From Flavobacteriaceae bacterium EG-1 (lineage in GTDB: Bacteria > Bacteroidota > Bacteroidia > Flavobacteriales > Flavobacteriaceae), in assembly GCF_009649685.1 (NCBI RefSeq), contig NZ_WJPK01000003.1, positions 391,921 to 455,920 on the forward strand: a DNA stretch of 64,000 nucleotides, read 5' to 3'. This document shows, in pieces, positions 1 through 8,999 of the stretch; positions within the stretch are counted from its first letter, which is position 1; each line of letters opens with the position of its first letter. The position numbers and the translations under genes were made by a program. The notes under the pieces were generated by a model, which saw only the letters and a list, made by a program, of their open reading frames with translations, did not search any database and had not been told where the DNA came from.

Positions 1-288
1 ATATTTGGAATCACTACTGGTTTAGCGGTAATGAAAATTAATTACGAACTGGGTTATAAGCCAGTAACATTTTCTGAGTTAACAGATGACCCAGAATTTT
101 GGAAAGGTTGCCAGACTTGTAAAAATTTTGATGTTCTAACACGTACCGAGCAGAAAATGTGTCTTTGTACTGGCATGTTATATGACCCAAATGCAAAAGC
201 AAAACCTACAAAAACGCCGAACAGCAAAGTCTTTCAAAAATTAAAAAGTTTAAAGGAAAGTATATTCCTAAAGAAAAATACAAAATGA
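1..288 (+). CDS. GNAT-family N-acyltransferase (N-acylglutamate synthase candidate), C-terminal part
   Basis: Only the last 95 codons are present: the frame is open from base 1 and runs through the ATG at 31, so the gene begins upstream of the window. It overlaps argG by four bases (ATGA), which places it at the head of the arginine operon, where Flavobacteriia usually carry a GNAT-fold enzyme thought to acylate glutamate (first step of arginine synthesis). The acetyl-CoA-binding core is not visible, so the call rests on context and on the tail. The tail has four cysteines, C-x2-C, 13 residues, then C-x-C, suggesting a small metal site, followed by a lysine-rich end. Substrate (acetyl- or succinyl-CoA) cannot be read from this fragment. 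Confidence 0.65.
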   Translation: MFGITTGLAVMKINYELGYKPVTFSELTDDPEFWKGCQTCKNFDVLTRTEQKMCLCTGMLYDPNAKAKPTKTPNSKVFQKLKSLKESIFLKKNTK

Positions 289-1475
289 AAAAATTAGTTT
301 TAGCATACAGTGGTGGGCTTGATACTTCGTATTGTGCCAAATATTTATCAAAGGAAAAAGGATTTGAAGTACATGCAGTAAGTGTAAATACAGGTGGTTT
401 TTCAGCTGAAGAAATTGCGACCATAAAAGAGAAAGCATTACAATTGGGTGCAACATCTTATACTTCTATAGATGCTGTTCAAACGTTTTATGACAAGGTA
501 GTAAAATATCTTATTTTCGGTAATGTATTAAAAAACAATACCTATCCCCTTTCGGTAAGTGCTGAACGAATTGTTCAAGCCATTGAAATAGTTAACTATG
601 CAAAAGAAGTAGGTGCCGAATATATTGCCCATGGAAGCACAGGCGCTGGTAATGACCAAGTAAGATTTGATATGATTTTTCAAATCATTGCTCCTGAAAT
701 TGAAATTATTACACCCATTAGAGATAACTCTTTAGCAAGAGAAGCAGAAATAGCCTACTTAAAAGAAAACGGAGTTGATTATTCTTGGGAAAAAGCAAAA
801 TACTCAATTAATAGAGGACTTTGGGGTACATCTGTAGGTGGCGAAGAAACATTAACATCAGAAAAAGCACTACCAGATTCAGCATACCCAAGTCAATTAC
901 AAGAAAAAAATCCATCTGAAGTAAAACTTACTTTTGAAAAGGGTGAACTAGTAGCTATTGATGGAGAGAAAAATAATCCTGTTGCCAATATAGAAAAGCT
1001 AGAAGCAATAGCATCTGCTTATGCAATTGGGAGAGACATTCATGTTGGAGACACTATAATTGGAACTAAAGGCAGAGTTGGTTTTGAAGCTCCTGCATCA
1101 TTAATTATAATAAAAGCACACCATTTATTAGAAAAACATACACTTACTAAATGGCAACAATATCAAAAAGAACAACAAGGTAATTTTTATGGAATGCTTT
1201 TGCATGAAGGTAATTATTTAGATGCCGTAATGCGAAATATTGAAGCTTTTTTAACTGACACACAAAAAACAGTTTCTGGTGATGTCTTTGTTGGTCTTTA
1301 TCCATTTCAGTTTAGACTGCAAGGTATTTCATCTAAACATGATTTAATGACAGATGCCTTTGGTAGTTATGGTGAAGTAAATAAAGGTTGGTCTGCAGAT
1401 GATGCAAAAGGCTTTATTAAAATACTTTCAAATTCGGGAAAAATATATAATCATGTAAACCAAAAAGATGATTAA
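285..1475 (+). CDS. argG: Argininosuccinate synthase
   Basis: Cytosolic enzyme joining citrulline and aspartate with ATP to give argininosuccinate. The N-terminal PP-loop motif SGGLDTS lies at residues 9-15, and the ATP-pyrophosphatase fold continues through a GSTGAGNDQVRF stretch typical of the family. At 396 residues it is near the usual 400. The ATG overlaps the stop of the upstream GNAT gene by four bases and the gene overlaps argC by eight, so translation is probably coupled. No key residue appears to be missing. In this operon the step follows N-acylcitrulline deacylation by ArgE and precedes ArgH. Confidence 0.95.
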   Translation: MKKLVLAYSGGLDTSYCAKYLSKEKGFEVHAVSVNTGGFSAEEIATIKEKALQLGATSYTSIDAVQTFYDKVVKYLIFGNVLKNNTYPLSVSAERIVQAIEIVNYAKEVGAEYIAHGSTGAGNDQVRFDMIFQIIAPEIEIITPIRDNSLAREAEIAYLKENGVDYSWEKAKYSINRGLWGTSVGGEETLTSEKALPDSAYPSQLQEKNPSEVKLTFEKGELVAIDGEKNNPVANIEKLEAIASAYAIGRDIHVGDTIIGTKGRVGFEAPASLIIIKAHHLLEKHTLTKWQQYQKEQQGNFYGMLLHEGNYLDAVMRNIEAFLTDTQKTVSGDVFVGLYPFQFRLQGISSKHDLMTDAFGSYGEVNKGWSADDAKGFIKILSNSGKIYNHVNQKDD

Positions 1476-2442
1476 GGCAGCAATAATTGGAGGATCTGGT
1501 TATACAGGTGGCGAATTGGTTAGAATACTTTCAAATCATCCTAATGTAGAAATAGACTTTGTTTTTAGCACCACTAGAGCAGGTAAAAAACTATCAACAG
1601 CGCATCCTGATTTAATAGGATTAACTGATATGGAATTTTCGGGCACAGTAAATCCAAATGTAGATGTTGTATTTCTATGCTTAGGTCATGGTAATTCTTC
1701 CAAATTTTTACATGAAAATACCTTTTCTAATTCAACAAAAATTGTAGATCTCAGTAACGATTTTAGATTAGAAAAAGATGCCATATTTGAAGGCAAAGAG
1801 TTTGTATATGGTTTGCCAGAAATAAATAAAGCCTTAATTGAAAAGGCAAATTATATTGCTAATCCTGGGTGTTTTGCTACAGCAATTCAATTAGCGTTAT
1901 TACCACTTGCAAAAGCAGCACTTTTAGATCAAGATGTACATATCAATGCGGTTACAGGTAGTACCGGAGCTGGCATTAGTCCTTCTGCAACTTCACATTT
2001 TAGTTGGAGAAATAATAACATTAGTTGGTACAAGCCTTTTACACACCAGCATTTAGGTGAAATTAATGAGAGTTTAAAGTCTTTTCAAAATAATTCTGGC
2101 GAGTTGTTCTTTCTTCCGAATAGAGGAAATTTCACTAGAGGAATTTTAGCTACTGCCTACACAAAGTTTGAAAGTAGTATTGAAGAAGCTATTGAGATAT
2201 ACAAAGGTTTTTATGCCAATTCATTATTTACGCATATCGCAGAAGAACCTATAAATCTTAAACAGGTAGTCAACACTAATCAATGTCATATTCATTTACA
2301 CAAACATGAAAGTGTACTATTAATAACTTCGGCCATTGATAATTTATTAAAAGGTGCATCTGGGCAAGCAGTACAGAACATGAATTTAATGTTTGGTTTT
2401 GAAGAGGACCTAGGTCTCAAATTAAAAGCAGGAGTATTTTAA
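1468..2442 (+). CDS. argC: N-acetyl(or succinyl)-gamma-glutamyl-phosphate reductase
   Basis: NADPH-dependent reduction of N-acyl-gamma-glutamyl phosphate to the semialdehyde, third step of arginine synthesis. The Rossmann motif GGSGYTGGEL is at residues 8-17 and the catalytic cysteine sits in NPGCFATA (C135). Length of 324 residues matches the shorter ArgC type. It starts inside the end of argG (eight-base overlap). A 62-base gap without obvious signals follows before proC. The acyl group is inferred from ArgF' to be succinyl rather than acetyl; ArgC itself does not reveal this. Confidence 0.94.
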   Translation: MIKAAIIGGSGYTGGELVRILSNHPNVEIDFVFSTTRAGKKLSTAHPDLIGLTDMEFSGTVNPNVDVVFLCLGHGNSSKFLHENTFSNSTKIVDLSNDFRLEKDAIFEGKEFVYGLPEINKALIEKANYIANPGCFATAIQLALLPLAKAALLDQDVHINAVTGSTGAGISPSATSHFSWRNNNISWYKPFTHQHLGEINESLKSFQNNSGELFFLPNRGNFTRGILATAYTKFESSIEEAIEIYKGFYANSLFTHIAEEPINLKQVVNTNQCHIHLHKHESVLLITSAIDNLLKGASGQAVQNMNLMFGFEEDLGLKLKAGVF

Positions 2443-2504
2443 AAAAAAGTAGATTAAATTAATTATTAAGCGCACCGCTAAATGCGTCAAGTAAAAAGTT
2501 AACC

Positions 2505-3305
2505 ATGAGAATAGCTATCATAGGAGCAGGAAATTTAGGTTTATCGATTGCGAAAGGTATTTTAAATTCTAAGGGATCAAATCACCTATACCTAACAAAA
2601 AGAAACCCAACAGAGATTTACAATTTCGAAAAATATGGCAATGTCATAATTACGTCGGATAATGTAGAAGCTGTAAAAAATTCACAAGTATTAATTTTTG
2701 CTGTACAACCTGGGCAACTTGAATCAATTTTATTAGAAATTAAAGGTGTTTTATCAAAAAGACATATCATAATATCTACAATAACTGGATTTAGTATCGC
2801 TAAAATTGAAACCATAATTGGTAAAGACCATAACATTATAAGAAGCATGCCTAATACGGCTATTTCGGTTGGTAAGTCCATGACCTGTATTTGCTCTAAT
2901 GAAAAAGGAAAAAGTAGAATTGATTTAGCTAAAGCCATATTCAATCGCATGGGCCATTCAATAGAAATTCCTGAAGAACAAATGCAAGCTGCAACAGTTA
3001 TTTGTGCCAGTGGAATTGCATTTTGGATGCGTTTAATGCGTGCAACTACTCAAGGAGCTATTCAGCTAGGTTTTGATGCCAAAGAAGCCCAAGAACTTGC
3101 TGTTTACACATGTAATGGAGCTGCTAGTTTATTAATTGATTCAGGTAATCACCCTGAAGAAGAAATAGACCGTGTAACAACTCCACAAGGCTGTACCATT
3201 CAAGGTTTAAATGAAATGGAGCACCAAGGTTTAAGTTCCTCATTAATTCAAGGAATTGTAGCTTCCTTTGAAAAAATTAGCAACATAAAAGAAAGACAAG
3301 TCTAA
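2505..3305 (+). CDS. proC: Pyrroline-5-carboxylate reductase
   Basis: Last step of proline synthesis: NAD(P)H reduction of pyrroline-5-carboxylate to proline. The N-terminal dinucleotide motif IIGAGNLGLSIA (residues 4-15) and the C-terminal helical region with the TTPQGCTIQGL stretch are characteristic of ProC. At 266 residues it has full family length. It lies between argC and argD in the same direction, so proline and arginine genes share one transcription unit. The 135 bases downstream are the longest gap inside the operon and could contain an internal promoter. Confidence 0.92.
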   Translation: MRIAIIGAGNLGLSIAKGILNSKGSNHLYLTKRNPTEIYNFEKYGNVIITSDNVEAVKNSQVLIFAVQPGQLESILLEIKGVLSKRHIIISTITGFSIAKIETIIGKDHNIIRSMPNTAISVGKSMTCICSNEKGKSRIDLAKAIFNRMGHSIEIPEEQMQAATVICASGIAFWMRLMRATTQGAIQLGFDAKEAQELAVYTCNGAASLLIDSGNHPEEEIDRVTTPQGCTIQGLNEMEHQGLSSSLIQGIVASFEKISNIKERQV

Positions 3306-3440
3306 TGTAACCACCAACCCAATCGGGGAAGCACTTATATTAAAAATATATTACCAATACAGCTATCAAAATCAATTACAAAGGCTTTGCTTAAATGTAT
3401 TGAATTTGAATATTGTGTTTGAATTTGAACTTTTGAAAAC

Positions 3441-4571
3441 ATGAATTTATTTGACGTTTACCCATTATATAATGTAACGCCAGTTTCGGCGAACGGAATC
3501 TTAGTTACGGATGACCAAGGTAAAACCTATCACGATTTTTATGGAGGTCACGCTGTGATTTCCATTGGACATTCGCATCCTCATTACATACAACGATTAA
3601 AAGACCAGTTGGATAAGATTGGTTTCTATAGTAATTCTATAAAAAACCCCTTACAAGTAGAACTTGCAACTAAATTAGGTGCTTTATCTAATTGCGAAGA
3701 TTATAACTTATTTTTAATTAATTCGGGTGCTGAAGCAAACGAAAATGCCTTAAAGTTAGCTTCTTTTCATACTGGAAAATCAAGAATCATTGCATTTAAA
3801 AATGGGTTTCATGGAAGAACCTCTGCTGCAGTTGCGGCTACAGATAACCCAAAAATTAATGCTCCATTAAATCAACAACAAAAAGTAACCATTCTGCCCT
3901 TAGATGACGTCCAAGCTTTTGAAAAGGAGATATCAAAAAATGATGTGTGCAGTGTAATAATTGAAACCATACAAGGAGTGGGCGGTTTAGATGAACCATC
4001 GGCTGCATTCTATAAAAAAGTAGCTGCGCTCTGTAAAGAAAACAATGTACTTTTAATTGCGGATGAAGTACAGTGTGGTTTTGGCCGAAGTGGTAAATTC
4101 TTTGGATTTCAGCACTACGAAGGAATTAAACCAGACATTATAACTATTGCTAAAGGAATGGGAAATGGATTTCCTGTAGGTGGTGTTTTAATTCACGAAA
4201 GCATAGAAGCTTCTTATGGCTTATTAGGCACCACTTTCGGTGGTAATCATTTAGCATGTGCAGCTACTCTTGCTGTACTAGAAGTTTTAGATTCTGAAAA
4301 TTTAATAGAAAATGCTGCAACTTTAGAAAGTTATTTTAGAGAAAAAGCAGCTGAAATTCCCCAAATAAAAAGAGTGAAAGGTAGAGGTTTAATGTTAGGA
4401 TTAGAATTTGATTTCGAAGTAGCTGACCTTAGAAAAAGATTAATACACAATCAACTTTTATTCACAGGAGGGGCTAAGGATAAATATATTTTAAGAGTAC
4501 TCCCAGCCTTAAATATTAACAAAGAACATCTCGATCTGTTTTTTAACGCATTAAAAGTAGAACTAGCATGA
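3441..4571 (+). CDS. argD: N-acetyl(or succinyl)ornithine aminotransferase
   Basis: PLP-dependent class III aminotransferase converting N-acylglutamate semialdehyde to N-acylornithine, with glutamate as amino donor. The phosphate-binding NSGAEANE motif is at residues 94-101, ADEVQCGFGRSG at 207-218, and the PLP lysine is K238 in AKGMGNGFPVGG. Length 376 is normal. Its stop overlaps the proA start (ATGA). Two perfect 11-base repeats (TTGAATTTGAA) sit just upstream of the start. It could in principle also act on glutamate semialdehyde made by ProBA, but that is inference. Confidence 0.94.
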   Translation: MNLFDVYPLYNVTPVSANGILVTDDQGKTYHDFYGGHAVISIGHSHPHYIQRLKDQLDKIGFYSNSIKNPLQVELATKLGALSNCEDYNLFLINSGAEANENALKLASFHTGKSRIIAFKNGFHGRTSAAVAATDNPKINAPLNQQQKVTILPLDDVQAFEKEISKNDVCSVIIETIQGVGGLDEPSAAFYKKVAALCKENNVLLIADEVQCGFGRSGKFFGFQHYEGIKPDIITIAKGMGNGFPVGGVLIHESIEASYGLLGTTFGGNHLACAATLAVLEVLDSENLIENAATLESYFREKAAEIPQIKRVKGRGLMLGLEFDFEVADLRKRLIHNQLLFTGGAKDKYILRVLPALNINKEHLDLFFNALKVELA

Positions 4572-5764
4572 ACAATCTCTTGAATATATCGCAAAGAAAT
4601 GCTGTACTGCTCACTATGGCATCATTACTTGAAAAAGAAAAAAACACTCTATTATCAGCAAATGATACTGACATGAACAGTTATTCGGGTGATGATATTG
4701 CTATGCGAGATCGCCTAAAGGTTGATGATGCCAAAGTTGAAGGAATGATTTTATCATTACAACAATTAGCTAGTTTAAATGACCCTTTAGGTGTGGAACG
4801 TTTTAATTTCACCCATGAAAACGGTATGCATGTAAGCAATAAAACAGCACCTTTTGGAACAGTTTTAATCATCTATGAATCGCGACCAGATGTAACTATA
4901 GAAGCGGCAGGAATCGCATTTAAGTCGGGTAATAAAATTTTATTAAAAGGCGGTAAAGAATCCATTAACAGCAACTTGGTTTTGGTTGAATTATGGCATA
5001 AAGCTTTACATGAAAATGGAGCAACTAAAGACTGGGTTACTTATTTACAATTTGATAGAATTCAGACGCAAGAATTTTTAGAAAGGCCAACACAAAAAGT
5101 AGATTTAATCGTACCAAGAGGAGGCGAAAGATTAATAGCATTTGTAAAGCAGCATGCAACCTGTCCTGTAATAGTTAGCGGTCGTGGAAACAATTTTATT
5201 TACGTAGATGCCGAAGCAGATTTACAAATGGCTTTGGATATTATTATTAATGGTAAGATGACTAAAATATCCGCTTGTAATGCACTAGATAAGGTTTTAA
5301 TAGACTCTAATTTAACAAGAAAACAACAATTCCTACAACATTTAATTCAGGAATTACAAAAAAGTAATGTTGAAATATTGGCAGATAATGCATTATCAAG
5401 TTTAGAAGGAACAAAAGGAATAGAAGACGAAAATGTATGGTTCGAAGAGTTTTTAGATTATAAAATTGTATTAGGTCAGACTGTAGATTTAGAAGAAGCA
5501 ATTTCAAAAATAAATACGTACGGTGGTGGACATTCAGCTTGTATTATAACTAACAATTCTGAACGTGCTGAACAATTTATGAATAATGTGGATAGTGCAG
5601 CCGTATATCATAACGCTTCAACAAGATTTACAGATGGCGGACAATTCGGTTTAGGAGGTGAGCTTGCAATAAGCACAGATAAATTACACCAACGAGGACC
5701 AATAGGATTACAACATTTAGTCACTAACAAATGGTACGTAAAAGGAAACGGGCAAATTAGGTAA
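4568..5764 (+). CDS. proA: Gamma-glutamyl phosphate reductase
   Basis: Second step of proline synthesis, reducing gamma-glutamyl phosphate to glutamate semialdehyde. It is an aldehyde-dehydrogenase-fold protein of 398 residues. The family signature YESRPDVTIEAAG is at about 103-115, the catalytic cysteine is C237 in KISACNALDK, and the C-terminal GGQFGLGGELAIST stretch is diagnostic of ProA. It overlaps argD by four bases and is two bases from proB, so ProA and ProB are probably made together, as expected for an unstable phosphate intermediate. Confidence 0.95.
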   Translation: MNNLLNISQRNAVLLTMASLLEKEKNTLLSANDTDMNSYSGDDIAMRDRLKVDDAKVEGMILSLQQLASLNDPLGVERFNFTHENGMHVSNKTAPFGTVLIIYESRPDVTIEAAGIAFKSGNKILLKGGKESINSNLVLVELWHKALHENGATKDWVTYLQFDRIQTQEFLERPTQKVDLIVPRGGERLIAFVKQHATCPVIVSGRGNNFIYVDAEADLQMALDIIINGKMTKISACNALDKVLIDSNLTRKQQFLQHLIQELQKSNVEILADNALSSLEGTKGIEDENVWFEEFLDYKIVLGQTVDLEEAISKINTYGGGHSACIITNNSERAEQFMNNVDSAAVYHNASTRFTDGGQFGLGGELAISTDKLHQRGPIGLQHLVTNKWYVKGNGQIR

Positions 5765-5766
5765 AG

Positions 5767-6531
5767 ATGACAAAAAAACGAATTTTATTAAAAATAGGCT
5801 CGAATACTTTAACCAAAGAAACCGACCAAATATCTAGAGGCAAAATTGAAGATATTGGCAGGCAAATAGCCCAATTAAAAGACAATTACGAATTTATAAT
5901 TGTAAGTTCTGGTGCAATTACTGCTGCAAAACAATTCGTTAAATTGGAGCACAATGGAGAAGAAATTAGCATGAAACAAGCTTTGGCAGCAATAGGACAA
6001 CCCCATCTTATGCGCATGTTTCAGGAAAATTTTAGAGAACTTGGATTATTTACTTCGCAATGTTTATTATCGTATTCCGATTTTGAAAATCCAAAGTCCA
6101 AAGGAAATATAAAAAACACTATTGATATATTAGTTTCAAACAATTTCATTCCTATCATTAATGAAAATGATACTGTTGCTGCAGACGAAATTCAGTTTGG
6201 CGATAATGATAAATTGGCTGCTTTAACCGCAGCACTTTTACAAGCTGATTTACTTCTGATAGCAACTAATACAGATGGTATTTACACAAAATCATCTATA
6301 GAAAATGGCCAACCCGTTACAATTACGGAGCCGGTTGGAATTAATGAATTAAAAAACGAAATCAGTGCTGTTAAATCGTCGCACGGTACTGGTGGAATGC
6401 AATCTAAAATTGAAGCAGCAACAATCGCTAGTGAAGCCAATATTGAAACCTGGATAACTAACGGACTAAAAGACAATTTTATAACAGATGCACTAAATAG
6501 CATTAGTCATTTTACAAAAATAAAAGCATGA
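5767..6531 (+). CDS. proB: Glutamate 5-kinase, short form without PUA domain
   Basis: Phosphorylates glutamate to start proline synthesis. It is an amino-acid-kinase fold with KIGSNTLT at residues 9-16, VSSGAITAA and NENDTVA stretches (substrate loop) and a GTGGMQSKI stretch near residue 215. At 254 residues it consists only of the kinase domain; the E. coli enzyme is about 367 residues and has a C-terminal PUA domain. Bacterial proline feedback acts mainly on the kinase domain, so the short form may still be regulated. It ends in a four-base overlap with argF'. Confidence 0.93.
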   Translation: MTKKRILLKIGSNTLTKETDQISRGKIEDIGRQIAQLKDNYEFIIVSSGAITAAKQFVKLEHNGEEISMKQALAAIGQPHLMRMFQENFRELGLFTSQCLLSYSDFENPKSKGNIKNTIDILVSNNFIPIINENDTVAADEIQFGDNDKLAALTAALLQADLLLIATNTDGIYTKSSIENGQPVTITEPVGINELKNEISAVKSSHGTGGMQSKIEAATIASEANIETWITNGLKDNFITDALNSISHFTKIKA

Positions 6532-7466
6532 GAAATTACCTCTCAATTAAAGACATTGATTCGTTATCCGATTGGGTTACGGAAGCACGGGAATTAAAAA
6601 GTAACCCAAGACAACTGAATAATTTAGGCAAGAATAGAACTATAGGTTTATTATTCTTTAACAACAGTTTACGTACGCGATTAAGTACGCAAAAAGCTGC
6701 TATGAATTTAGGATTGGAAGTTATTGTTATGAATTTTGGTAGTGAAGGTTGGGCATTAGAATACGCGGATGGCACTATTATGAATGAAGGCACTTCTGAA
6801 CATATTAAAGAGGCCGCTCAAGTAGTTTCGCAGTATTGTGATATTGTAGCCATACGTGCCTTTGCTAATTTAAAAGATAAAGAAAAAGATGAGGCTGAAC
6901 AAGTTTTAAATGGCTTTAAAAAATATGCTAATATACCAGTTGTAAATATGGAAAGTTCGGTGGGGCATCCATTACAAGCCTTAGCAGATGCAATTACTTT
7001 GGATGAAAACAATTTAAAAAACAAACCTAAAGTAGTTTTATCATGGGCTCCACACCCAAAGGCGTTACCTCATGCAGTTGCAAATTCTTTTATAGAAATG
7101 ATGCAATTACAAGACGCTAATTTTATAATAACGCATCCGGCAGGATATGAATTAGATAAAAAAATAACAAAAGATATACCCATCGAATATGACCAAAATA
7201 AAGCATTAGAAAATGCAGATTTTGTTTATGTAAAAAATTGGAGTAGTTATACCGATTACGGTCAAGTGATAAGTCAGGACTCCAATTGGATGATTACCAA
7301 AGAAAAATTAGGAGATGCAAAATTCATGCATTGTTTACCGGTTAGAAGAAATGTTGTTGTAGCAGATGAAGTTTTAGATAGCAATCAATCGTTAGTAATT
7401 GAACAAGCTAACAACAGGACTTTTGCTGCTCAGGTCGTATTAAAGAAGATTTTAGAAAAAAGCTAA
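6528..7466 (+). CDS. argF': N-succinylornithine (acylornithine) transcarbamylase
   Basis: Transfers the carbamoyl group from carbamoyl phosphate to N-acylornithine. The carbamoyl-phosphate loop SLRTR is at residues 47-51, WAPHP at 173-177 and HCLP at 268-271. WAPHP and the NEGTSEH loop mark the Bacteroides/Xanthomonas acyl-ornithine group, not ordinary ornithine transcarbamylase. The residue that sets specificity (Glu92 in Xanthomonas AOTCase, Pro90 in Bacteroides fragilis SOTCase) aligns with Ser90 here; Glu92 to Ser was shown to turn the Xanthomonas enzyme into a succinylornithine enzyme. The succinyl preference is therefore predicted, not observed. ProB overlaps by four bases. Confidence 0.9.
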   Translation: MRNYLSIKDIDSLSDWVTEARELKSNPRQLNNLGKNRTIGLLFFNNSLRTRLSTQKAAMNLGLEVIVMNFGSEGWALEYADGTIMNEGTSEHIKEAAQVVSQYCDIVAIRAFANLKDKEKDEAEQVLNGFKKYANIPVVNMESSVGHPLQALADAITLDENNLKNKPKVVLSWAPHPKALPHAVANSFIEMMQLQDANFIITHPAGYELDKKITKDIPIEYDQNKALENADFVYVKNWSSYTDYGQVISQDSNWMITKEKLGDAKFMHCLPVRRNVVVADEVLDSNQSLVIEQANNRTFAAQVVLKKILEKS

Positions 7467-7467
7467 G

Positions 7468-8217
7468 GTGCATTTAAAATTAAAAGATAAAACGTGTATT
7501 GTAACCGGTGCCACTAGTGGAATGGGAAAGGCCATTGCAATATCATTTCACAAAGCCGGGGCTAATCTTATTTTGTCTGGCAGAAATGAAGAAAGAGGTA
7601 ATTTATTGGCTCAAAAAATTGAAAATTCCATTTTTTTAGCTGGTGATATTAGTGAACCAAAGTACAATAAAAGACTTGTTGAGACAGCCATAGAAAATTT
7701 CGGAAAATTAGATATTGTATCAGTTAACGCAGGAATTTTAGGTCTTGGTAATGTTATTGATTTATCAGTTGATGATTGGCACATAACCTTAAACACCAAT
7801 CTAAGCTCCATTTTCTATATTTCTAAATATGCTATTCCGTTTTTAGAAAAAACTAAAGGAAATATTTTAATCAATGCTTCAATAGCTGCTTATAAAAGTT
7901 TTCCAAATCATCCTGCATATTGTGCCTCTAAAGCTGGTTCAGTTTCATTAATGAAACAAATGGCGGTAGATTATGCTCCGAATATCAGGGTAAATGCAAT
8001 TTGTCCTGGACCTGTTGATACACCCCTAATTTGGGACTCGGCAAAAGCCTTTAAAAATCCAGAATTGGCAGTGGAAAATGCTGGTAAAGCTACATTATTA
8101 AAACGTTTAGGAAAACCTGAGGACATAGCTAGTTTAGCACTTTTTTTAGTTTCAGAAGATGCTTCATGGATAACCGGAACAGCAATGAATATAGATGGTG
8201 GGATATTAAACACGTAA
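7468..8217 (+). CDS. Short-chain dehydrogenase/reductase embedded in the arginine operon
   Basis: Classical SDR of 249 residues. The cofactor motif TGATSGMG lies at 13-20, and the catalytic tetrad is complete: N111, S138, Y151 and K155. The GTG start at 7468 is chosen because it lies one base after the argF' stop and because the next ATG falls inside the glycine motif. The argB start is one base after its stop, so the gene is translationally locked into the operon. Closest general resemblance is to glucose-dehydrogenase/3-oxoacyl-reductase-like SDRs, but substrate is unknown. Possible roles are reduction of a semialdehyde side product or an unrelated reaction that benefits from co-expression; neither is shown by the sequence. 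Confidence 0.85.
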   Translation: MHLKLKDKTCIVTGATSGMGKAIAISFHKAGANLILSGRNEERGNLLAQKIENSIFLAGDISEPKYNKRLVETAIENFGKLDIVSVNAGILGLGNVIDLSVDDWHITLNTNLSSIFYISKYAIPFLEKTKGNILINASIAAYKSFPNHPAYCASKAGSVSLMKQMAVDYAPNIRVNAICPGPVDTPLIWDSAKAFKNPELAVENAGKATLLKRLGKPEDIASLALFLVSEDASWITGTAMNIDGGILNT

Positions 8218-8218
8218 A

Positions 8219-8998
8219 ATGAAAGAAAAATTATCCATTATAAAAATTGGTGGCAACGTAATTGAAAACGAAGAAGAATTATCAAAATTCTTGACTAGTT
8301 TTTCTCAATTAAAAGGGTTCAAAATATTAGTTCATGGTGGTGGAAAATTAGCCACACAATTAGCTAATCAATTAGGAATAGAATCCAAAATGTTTCAAGG
8401 CAGAAGAATAACCGACGCGGATAGCCTTAAAATAATAACTATGGTATATGCCGGTTTAACAAACAAGAACATCGTAGCAAAATTACAATCTAACAATTGC
8501 AACGCAATAGGGCTGAGTGGTGCAGATGGCAATATTATTAAAGCACATAAAAGGCCAGTACGCGATATAGATTTCGGATTTGTTGGCGACATAGAAAACG
8601 TTGATGCATCGATTATAGATCAATTATTGACCATAAATTTAACACCTGTTTTCTGTGCAATGTCACATAACAAACATGGTCAATTATTAAATACTAATGC
8701 AGATACTATTGCTTCAGAGATTGCAATTGCCATGAGTACTATTTATGAAACTACATTGTACTATTGTTTTGAGAAGAAAGGTGTTTTAATGGATGTAAAT
8801 GATGACAACTCTGTAGTTACAGAAATTAACTCAGAATCTTACAAACAATTACTTTTTGATGATGTAATTGCAGATGGTATGCTTCCGAAAATGGAAAATT
8901 GTTTTCACGCATTAAAAAACAATGTAAAAAAAGTCTGTATCGGAAATACTAATATGTTGGACTCGCAATCTAAATTATTCACAACTTTGACGTTATAG
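8219..8998 (+). CDS. argB: N-acetyl(or succinyl)glutamate kinase
   Basis: Phosphorylates N-acylglutamate, second step of arginine synthesis. It is an amino-acid-kinase fold of 259 residues with KIGGN at 8-12, VHGGGK at about 39-44 and an LNTNADTIASEIA stretch typical of ArgB. No N-terminal extension of the arginine-inhibited type is present. In Bacteroides fragilis the homologue uses N-succinylglutamate, and the Ser90 signature of the neighbouring transcarbamylase suggests the same here. It is one base from both the SDR and argE genes. Confidence 0.92.
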   Translation: MKEKLSIIKIGGNVIENEEELSKFLTSFSQLKGFKILVHGGGKLATQLANQLGIESKMFQGRRITDADSLKIITMVYAGLTNKNIVAKLQSNNCNAIGLSGADGNIIKAHKRPVRDIDFGFVGDIENVDASIIDQLLTINLTPVFCAMSHNKHGQLLNTNADTIASEIAIAMSTIYETTLYYCFEKKGVLMDVNDDNSVVTEINSESYKQLLFDDVIADGMLPKMENCFHALKNNVKKVCIGNTNMLDSQSKLFTTLTL

Positions 8999-8999
8999 A

